DNA from: Tetrapyrgos nigripes
Lineage: Eukaryota; Basidiomycota; Agaricomycetes; Agaricales; Campanellaceae
Direction: 5' to 3'
Assembly: GCA_013368315.1 (NCBI GenBank)
Contig: JAACJM010000088.1
Span: 186,001-250,000 of the forward strand
DNA: 64,000 nucleotides
Shown one piece after another: positions 56,448-64,000 of the stretch. The first letter of the stretch is position 1; each line of letters begins with the position of its first letter. A program made the position numbers and the translations under genes. The notes beneath the pieces are model-generated. The model made no database searches. It saw only the letters and a list, made by a program, of their open reading frames with translations, and had not been told where the DNA came from.

Positions 56448-57248
56448 ATGTCATTTGAGGTAAAAACACCGGAGCCTTATAAGTTAGAACCTCATCTTAA
56501 ACGTCACCTAGAAAATCTGGGACTCAGACCCAACAGCAGCCTTCACCTGAATATGGCTCCCAAAAACCCCTCAGCTGCGACGCCGCGCCTCCCCTCGTCC
56601 TCACGCGCTTTTGCCACCTCTGCGCAACGGTCAGCGACAGCGTTGCCACACCTGCCTGCAACGACCTTCGACAGAGTGGAGGAAGTGATCATAGCCCCCA
56701 TTCCTGATATTTTCGACGCCCCAGCCAAGCTAGAGGATTTCAGTTCTCAATTCGGCGTCAAGGCACCTCGCGCCTCATCTTCGACGCTTCCTTCGGCTCC
56801 AGCCACCGCGTCGTCAAGCGCTAACCCGTCTATCGGGAGAATGGGACAAGCACTGGCAGTCAGATCTATGGACGCCATGTTGACGTTATCGTCTCCCCCA
56901 ACTATCTTTGACGGACCAGCTCGTTCTCGCCATCCAACCGTTCCCAGCCATCATCATCGTGTTGCCACAGTACAGAGTTCCTCAGCTACACGACCGCAAG
57001 GTCAAAAGGCGGCTTATAGTTCTTACTTGAACGATCTCCCAGTGGAAGTATTCGATGGTCCTTCCCGTATCAGTGGACAGAGGTATCGTGCACCTCCTCG
57101 TCCTCCACTTGTGAGTGGCTTCCTCCACATTCCCACGTTATCGATGCTGATATCCCAGTTGCAGTCTCCGCAAGCTTCACGGGCAAAGACAGCCTTTTTG
57201 CTATGCGCAATAGGAGCGGCGGTCGGTGGTACGCTGGTCACGCAGTAG
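56448..57248 (+). CDS. hypothetical tail-anchored protein with repeated FD(G/A)P motif
   Basis: Single exon, 266 residues, opening MSFEVKTPEPYKLEPH. The region is Ser/Ala/Pro-rich and probably disordered, but three copies of a heptad stand out: IFDAPAK (residues 88-94), IFDGPAR (153-159) and VFDGPSR (201-207). Residues about 247-264 (KTAFLLCAIGAAVGGTLV) form one hydrophobic helix two residues from the C-terminus, as in tail-anchored membrane proteins. This topology would leave the motifs in the cytosol. No homologue recognised; the motif may be a docking site repeated for avidity. Confidence 0.75.
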   Translation: MSFEVKTPEPYKLEPHLKRHLENLGLRPNSSLHLNMAPKNPSAATPRLPSSSRAFATSAQRSATALPHLPATTFDRVEEVIIAPIPDIFDAPAKLEDFSSQFGVKAPRASSSTLPSAPATASSSANPSIGRMGQALAVRSMDAMLTLSSPPTIFDGPARSRHPTVPSHHHRVATVQSSSATRPQGQKAAYSSYLNDLPVEVFDGPSRISGQRYRAPPRPPLVSGFLHIPTLSMLISQLQSPQASRAKTAFLLCAIGAAVGGTLVTQ

Positions 57249-57813
57249 GCGGTACACTTGAGGGTTTTACAAAATCGAATTTGAGATTCGGAGAATATGG
57301 TTTCGTTCTTGGTTTATAGGGTTGTATGAGGTTGTATGGTTATGATGTGTGTAGCAATATTGACTGTAGATTTAGATATATGACTAGACAACACGATAGA
57401 GACTGACAAAGGTCTCATATGAAGTCAGGGCGATGTGATATACCCCACCAAGCGGGAAAGGTATCCTGTGCTGGATGGATATTGAAAACCCCAGACGTCC
57501 ACCACAGTCTTGGATTTCTGCACTTGCCAAGGACTACATCATCAGAGACCGTTAAAGCCGACAGGCGAAGTACAGGCACTGTCGTGAAAGCGGCTATTCA
57601 TCCCAACTAGTCCGTGGCCGATTCAAGTCCCTGGAAAAGTAATCAAGAAGTGCGCAGTTCAGCGATTAGGACTGAAGGAAGGTTTCGCTGTGTCCCAAAA
57701 GCGAGGAACGGCTTGAGCCCCAAGACTGATGATCTTGTAGAGAAGAGGTCAAAGATTGAGATCAACGTACAATCAGAGATCACATACGTTCAAAGCAGCC
57801 AGGCAAGCTTCGA
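57249..57813. other. intergenic, nothing recognised
   Basis: 3' flanks of the convergent tail-anchored gene and F-box/LRR gene. Open frame 57614-57910 overlaps the F-box gene end and is judged a shadow. Confidence 0.5.
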
Positions 57814-59481
57814 TCACAGCTCTGCTGGCAGGAACCAATACGAACTTGCACCTTGGGTGGGAAGAGTACGGAAAGAGATGTTATTCAACCGACCGACCCC
57901 GTCAGAATAGCCCTGTTATTAGTGATTACTCGATTCAGTGCACGACTGAAGGTGTGAAGCATATATACCTTCCATACGCGCCGATCACTGATGATAGTAC
58001 TTAGTGCCGGAGCAGCCTCCATCAAGAGACGAACATTTTGTGGTGTAAGAGATATGTAAGCCCCATGGAATGCTTGTGTGTCTACTATCGTCTGAAGTGT
58101 ATCTGACCGAGCAAGAGCAGATGCAAAAGGAACCTAGAGGGTCGGCAAGACATCAAGCTAGGACAACAGAGCGATTCACATAGATTACTCACAAGTTCTT
58201 TCAAGGGAAAGGGCAGTTCCAAACGTTCCAAACGCACGCAGTTCTTGCATATCATCGTCACATGCTTCATGTCAAGAGAGCAGTCCAGAAAGGCCAGCTG
58301 TCGCAAAGTGCGCCTATGTTGCTTGAGGAGCTTCTTGAGAAAATCGTAATCTACAAGGGTTTTCTTGTCTGAAAGTCTGATGGTAAAGGAGGACAGGCAA
58401 GGAGCAGAATCCTGAAGGCACTCCAGTACCAGATAAAGCGCATCTAGTGCTGGCGGTATGGATCTTGAATAGCGAGTGTCGAATGCAATATGTCGAAGTC
58501 TGGGTAGCTTTGGAAAGCCTTCATCATCATCAAGTGGGCAAAGTGAGTCCTGAGCGCATATCTCTCTCAGATTTGGCCGTCACTGTAATTTGTCTACTTA
58601 CAGATGCATTCAGAGTGAGACTTTCCAAGGCAGGCAGGTGCTTGCAGAGTCGCAGAACCGAGACGTGATCAATCTGAGGACAACCAACGATGTGCAGGCT
58701 CCGAAGGTTGCGTAGGCATTGAAGAACGGAGCCAAGGACATCTTCATTAAGCTCTTTGGTCATCTAGGTGTATACGTTAGCAGCCAAAGGCAGAAGATAG
58801 TACCCGGTGTAGAACGTACGAATAGGATCAGTTCCGTCAAAGAGCTACCTTCCGTCCATCTAGGTAAGATGTCTATGACGTTCCAAGTGCCTTGGTCAAT
58901 TGAGAGACTGTCCAGGTCTCCAATCTTCAATAACATTTCTGCCTCGGGAGTGCTGAGATTGCCGGGTATCCTAAGTGTTCGAAGTCCATCTTTCAATCCT
59001 TGTAGACTAGGCAAGAACTCGGGTAGCACAGGGACAGTGCACTTGAATGAGGAAAGCTCGGTGCACAAGTCGATTACTCGAGTACATTCGGAAAGGAAAG
59101 TTGCCTTGAGCTTCGTATTCGTTGGAAGAGCACGGATTTCTGCCAATTATTCAGCATTAATTTTGTATGACGAATCAATGGGTCCTCACCGACACATCGC
59201 ACTTGCATAGCCAACTCTGGATGCTGCAGAATTGCCTGGAACGCAGTCATCATCTGCGGTCGTCAGGTCATGGGATACGAGCCTCGGATGGTAAAAAAAT
59301 AACAACATACTCCTGGGTATCGTCTGGCATGCTGAGTACGGAAAAATATCGTATGATAGAGTCTTGGTATAACTCCAAATTGAAATGCTCGACTGGTGAG
59401 GGCAACCGCATAGAGATCGGTGGTAAGAAGATGAGAAAGGATCAGATTCCATACATCTAGATCCAACTTCTCAACTGCCAT
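57814..59481 (-). CDS. F-box / leucine-rich repeat protein
   Basis: Opens MAVEKLDLDVWNLILSHLLTTDLYAVALTSRAF, a clear F-box, then splices (gtatgt) to MMTAFQAILQHPELAMQVRC and, over an intron, to VEIRALPTNTKL. LRR-like segments follow: LPSLQGLKDGLRTLRIPGNL, LRNLRSLHIVGCPQIDH, LRLCKHLPALESLTLNASV, RTLRQLAFLDCSLDMKHV and VRLERLELPFPLKEL. The end is less sure: after ISDRRVWK an intron leads to GYSDGVGRLNN and a stop at 57814. Substrate-recognition subunit of an SCF ubiquitin ligase by family. About seven exons. Confidence 0.75.
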
Positions 59482-59662
59482 TCAGAGCCATGAAGGGAGG
59501 AAAGGTAGAAAGTCTTGTCGATGACGTCGACGTATGTCGCAGAGATTAGAATTAGATAACCAGGGTCCAGGTGAAGTATCATCGCTCTGAGAGCACTTGC
59601 ATTGGTGCCTTGAAGAACTAGTAATCATGCGAAGCATATATACAGCTATCGACGGTAACACG

Positions 59663-62115
59663 CTAGCTACTGGTCATATCCATCATGGAAACGTCCTCGT
59701 TGGCTTTCTGCTCCAACGATACCACTTCCCTCTCTCTCGGTCTCGGTGGCAGTGCAGGAACCGTATCGCTCGCTTCAGCATTACTGTCTTGCACCACAGA
59801 ATAACCATCCTTCAGCGTAGCCAAGAAAGTTTCGTTGTGGTGATTCACAGCGGCTACGTAAGCCTCCGGCCATGGACACGGTTCCTTCAGTTGTTCTGGG
59901 GTAAGGCTTCGACTGTAGATCAGCATGTATGGTCCTGCGCCGAGGGCAACACCTTTAGTGTCTCCTAGAACTTCCTCTTCCGAGACCTATGTCGTTGAAC
60001 AGAAAATTTTAGTTAAAAGTCACTTCGATTGAGGGAACAGTAAGGGAATCCTACCTGGCTCACGGTGTAATCCACGGTCTTCCACCATCTACATTGAGTG
60101 TCTTGTACATACGAGTAGATATGTTTTCTCCCAGACAAACCTGTGTGCACCAGAACAGCTCGTAATTCGTACTGCCGGGGTCAATTCTTAGACATGAGTC
60201 ATGGACAGGACATGAAAACTCACCGGGTGATTCTGTAACTCTGGGCACTCAAATAAATTGTCGAGCTTCTGTCGAAGATCATTGACCTCAATGTCGATAC
60301 GCTCGAGTTTGGCTTCCAACGCCGCCAGCGTGGTCTTGAGTTGCTGAGTGACAGTATCAAGGGTCGTTCGTCGTTCAGGCATGTTGCCATCGCGGGCGAC
60401 ATTTTCGTAGTAGTTGATCGCAGTTTTCAGGTTGGCTATCGTATCAGTGTTCTGTGGGGGACCAACTTGAGTGCGAAAATCTCGGTCTTGAAACAACACT
60501 CACATCAGACTTGGTAATTTCCTCCTTCTTCTTCTCCAAATCTGCAATCAGACTAATAATCTCTCTCTGCTTCTTATTCTTCTCATTTGTCACATGAAAG
60601 TTCTCCAATAAGAATCTATCCATGTAGATTAATCTGGGGTACACGAAACCCTCGTTGGCCATTGACAGGTTTGAAGTCGAGAAGGTGGAATAGGTTTTGA
60701 GCTGGAATATCACCACCTCGGAAGGTTTGTCAATTCCCTCGTGCTTGATGACGTCCCCGTCTACAGTATGTAGAATGCTGGCCAGACGTGCGACCAGTTC
60801 ATTGGGTAATTTAGGATCATGGCCGACCTCGACAGTGACGACTGTGCCTCTTTCGAATCGGTGTGGAGCAGAACTTCGAAGTGGACTTATTTCGATACGC
60901 GCGCTAGAGAACATGAATAGCGATTGCCTGCGCAAGAAGAGCCTGCTTTAGCTAAGGACGAAAGCGACGAGGAAATGTATGACCTTGGAGGAGATTCTTG
61001 TGCTTCCTGTATCTCAAGACACTGTTCTATTATCCTTGTGACTGGATCAATAAAAGCTGCGGAAGAAGAATTAGGAGCAACTCAGAGGCGAAAACAGAGA
61101 GCGAAGCCCAACCTCTCGAAATCTCGACAGGTAGATCTGGCTGAGTAGCTCGAGGAGTGCGAAGCGAATCATAGATATCGTTCCCAAAGATGGCAGATAT
61201 CTTGGCCAAATCCATGTTTGTGAACAATTCCAGCAGCTTGAACATGAAAACTTCTGCTGTCGAAATCAATTACGGACAAGAAAGATAAGGATAAGAATGC
61301 GAGTTACCTGAGTCCTCTTTCAGATCCTGCTCGGAAGTAGGCAACATCAGGCGGGATAGCCTTTGTCGTACTTGAGGAACGTGAAAGAGTGCATGGAGGA
61401 CCTTTAGTAGAAGTTGGTGATTCCAATGCTCGGCAAATCAAGAATTCACAACACTGACCAATGCAGCATATGCAAGGCTTGGATCATCGGGACGAAGAGC
61501 GACAGGACTTTCGTGATCAAAACGAATGAATATATATTTCCAGAGACAGAAAACATCAGAAAAGGTACCAACCGACCATCTTCATCTCGCACCATATCAT
61601 CTGTATTGGGTATACTCTCATTGTCCGGTTCGGCCAAGCTTGCCTTAATCGCCTCCTTCAAATTCTCGTCTTCCTGCGTGCTTTGTCTTGGGGTCTGGAA
61701 GAGAAAGTATACACAAGCGGGTCACCATAGACATCTGAGAAATGGCATTTTGAGCACGCACCGACAAATGACTCCCACTGGCAGGAACCATAGACCAGTT
61801 CGGATCAGGAGGACGCGTGCTCGGTCCAAATTGAGGTTGCGAAGCACTCTCGTCTAGAGACATCTGCAGAGCGCGATTCATCTCTTCGTCATTGTCGTCT
61901 CCAGTGAGGTCAATCACTGTTGCTGAAGGATCGATACTGGTAGTTTTCGGTGGCTGGGGACTCTCTCCTCTGTCGCCAGTGATCAGTGCCTCTGCGGCTC
62001 TCTCCATGTTCCCATTGTGTTTCCGCAACACTCGAAGAGCGATGCCGTGATCTACAGCAGCCATTGAGGCGAGAAGTGAGACAGATTCTTGTTCTTGAGG
62101 CATCATTTGTGTCAT
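59663..62115 (-). CDS. UBA-UIM ubiquitin-hydrolase-like protein (USP25/28 type)
   Basis: Start 62115 (MTQMMPQEQE). A UBA domain (VDHGIALRVLRKHNGNMERA) is followed by two UIMs (DEEMNRALQMSLDES and DENLKEAIKASLAEP) and then a USP-like fold: RPVALRPDDPSLAYAALVLH, LFHVPQVRQRL, LLELFTNMDLAKI, a coiled-coil insert (KLERIDIEVNDLRQKLDNL) and the His-box region YELRAVLVHTGLSGRKHIYSY, with GAGPYMLIYSR at the end. Where a USP has its GNTCYLN cysteine box, this protein has DDPSLAYAALV without Cys. Ubiquitin binding is therefore likely; hydrolysis is doubtful. About eight exons. Its promoter is shared with DUS3. Confidence 0.82.
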
Positions 62116-62298
62116 TCTGAGGAAACAGAGTGGGAAACGTCCTGATAGCGGAAGATAGACCTGGAAGCTGACAGTGAAAGCACAAAGGGGACACACCAAT
62201 TGAACCAGCGCCCGGGTTGGATTTTTATCTAATCGTACTGCCACCATCGCAAAAGGTCTCTTCTCTATAAGTAAGAGCCTTCAACACAAAAACTCAAA
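62116..62298. promoter_or_regulatory. divergent promoter, USP-like gene and DUS3
   Basis: Only 183 bp separate the two start codons. A minus-strand open frame runs through it (62247 to 62115), but an upstream start there would overlap the DUS3 leader, so I prefer 62115. Confidence 0.5.
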
Positions 62299-64000
62299 AT
62301 GTCCACCCCACCAGCCGGTACTGCATCCATAAAAGCAGAGTATGTCTCAATCTACTCGAAAGCCTTCAAGCTCACTTCATCTCCAGATTCCTGATCTCAG
62401 TCTCCGAAGGCGATTCCACATCGCTTCCTGTCGCGGACGACGACGCAGCTGAAGGCGGCACCACACATGCACCTGGATCCTCTCGTTCAGGTGAAAGAGA
62501 ACAAGGTACTACTGGTCCATCTCGAAAGAAAAAGTCCAGAGAAGAGAAAAAAGCGCGTCAAGGACAGAACAAAAATCGCAAGTTTGGCAAGGTCAAGGAT
62601 GATTATGATTTGTGTAGGAAGACGGCTAATGGGCAGACTTGTGAATTTGGGGAGGAGTGAGTTTCTTTTCTTTTCTTTTCTTTTTTTTGCCTTCCTCTGA
62701 GCTTTTGAGTTGAACTATTTGTTGCCCTAGATGTCGATACAGCCATGACATACCAGCTTACCTCGAAGCCAAACCTGCAGATCTACACTTCCCGACCACG
62801 ACCGAGACAGAAGCTCAAGCTGCTGCACAAAATGCGAAAACTGAAGCACCAGTATCGGAAGGTCCGATTTTGTGCCCTGTCTTCGAGGAATTCGGTGAAT
62901 GCAGGTTTGTTTCTCGCTCACTTATTTTGCCTTGGGGGTCTCATCAGACTTTCTATGTACACAGATACGGGTTCAAATGCCGCTACTTGTCTGCTCACAT
63001 CCGCAAAGACGACGCTGGTAACTTGTCTCTGGTCGTGGATGAAGAGAAAAAAGCTCGAGTCGCTTTGAGTGCCAACGAGACGAACTATATCACTCCGGAT
63101 GTACAGAAACTTCTTCGTACTCGCAAGGTATAAATTTCCTTCCATATCTTCCCGCAATATGCTGATTGCGAACTGTCTAGTATCCAACTCCAATTACAGA
63201 CGCGTACCTCAAAGAATTGCAAGAAGCCGAGAAGGCAGAAAAAGAGAGGGAAAAGCTCAGGAAGAAGGAGAAGGAGAAAAGGGAACAGGAACAGGAACAG
63301 ATGAATGGGGATGCAAATGTCCAAGTCGTACCAGAGCCCGAGCAACCTAATCCACAAGACGAAATTAAGGAGGACGCAATGGATACAACTGAAGACACGG
63401 TTCTCAAGCGGACTGGTGATGTCGCTCCGGAATCTCAGAAGGATACGCCAGATGTCTCTACGAGGTTTGCTGAAAAGAAGAGGTTGAATTGGAAGGAAAA
63501 GACCTGTATGTGCTATCGACGTGTTGAGAATCAAAGGTTGATTTACTGTGAACTGCAGATCTTGCGCCTCTGACCACTGTCGGAAATCTAGTGCGTCGAA
63601 CTTGTTCCATGAATCAGTTCCTGTGTACTCATCTGTCCTATGCAGCCTTTCAGACGTCTCTGCGTCTCATACGGTGCTGAGATCACTTGTGGAGAAAGTG
63701 CGTCTTTTAACTCACCTTCTATCATCATGCAGACGTACTAAAAACGTTCACAGTGGGCCTTGCAACCTCTTTCCTTCAAGGCTCCAAGGAAGAATGGTCT
63801 CTCGTCCGTCGACATCCCTCCGAAACAATTTTTGGTGTCCAAGTCGCTGGAAATAAACCCAACACTCTTGTCTCAACTGCAGAGATCATCGCTAAGGAAT
63901 CCGCAGGGAATGTTGATTTTGTGGATGTTAACTGTGGATGTCCCATTGATTTGGTGTTCAAAACTGGGAGTGGAAGTGCTCGTGAGTTGGCAGTCGTTTT
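62299..64000 (+). CDS. DUS3: tRNA-dihydrouridine47 synthase (Dus3), 3' truncated by window
   Basis: Starts [14 protein letters not shown]. Two CCCH zinc fingers are seen, [20 protein letters not shown] and the one at [16 protein letters not shown], then a charged coiled-coil ([17 protein letters not shown]), then the FMN-binding Dus barrel: [16 protein letters not shown] (across an intron), [10 protein letters not shown] and [12 protein letters not shown] with the catalytic Cys. Dus3 reduces U47 in the variable loop of cytosolic tRNAs using FMN and NADPH. The frame is intact to the window edge, so the protein continues beyond 64000. Confidence 0.93.

Overview
The window reads as nuclear DNA of a mushroom-forming basidiomycete (Agaricomycetes, probably Agaricales). 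Genes are dense, sit on both strands and carry many 50-60 nt GT-AG introns. The gene content includes class I hydrophobins, a HET-domain protein, F-box proteins, a GPI-type fungal alpha-amylase and a BBE-type FAD oxidase. No bacterial operon structure, rRNA, tRNA or CRISPR array was recognised. Coordinates of multi-exon genes are whole coding spans including introns; exon joins were inferred by eye from splice signals and family similarity.

Region by region. 0-4 kb: a broken FAD-linked oxidase carrying a small inverted-repeat insertion. 4-10.5 kb: a small orphan gene, a DUF4743/Nudix hydrolase, a Tcd-type tRNA t6A dehydratase and a KPWE-motif peroxin (Pex39-like). 10.65-16.48 kb: a perfect head-to-head palindrome of a roughly 2.9 kb transposon-like unit, flanked by a 7-bp target duplication. 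16.8-23.1 kb: an orphan gene, a twin F-box protein, a Yip1-family membrane protein and cytosolic seryl-tRNA synthetase. 23.4-35.3 kb: four class I hydrophobin genes in two near-identical pairs inside segmental duplications, interleaved with a hypothetical gene, a SUZ-domain protein and a Dug1/CNDP dipeptidase. 35.7-41.6 kb: an EST1/SMG7-like protein and a GH13 alpha-amylase with two lesions. 42.1-45.3 kb: a decaying tandem array of three class-I O-methyltransferase copies. 45.7-52.5 kb: a SNF2 helicase, APS kinase (MET14) and a large membrane-tailed protein. 53-55 kb: a HET locus. 56.4-64 kb: a tail-anchored protein with a triplicated short motif, an F-box/LRR protein, a UBA-UIM ubiquitin-hydrolase-like protein lacking a visible catalytic Cys box, and DUS3, which runs off the right edge.

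Most genes are unrelated housekeeping or accessory genes; there is no single pathway. The coherent stories are genome dynamics: the composite palindromic element, duplication and homogenisation of the hydrophobins, and stepwise decay of the methyltransferase array and the FAD oxidase. tRNA function is represented three times (Tcd-like dehydratase, SerRS, DUS3) without physical clustering.
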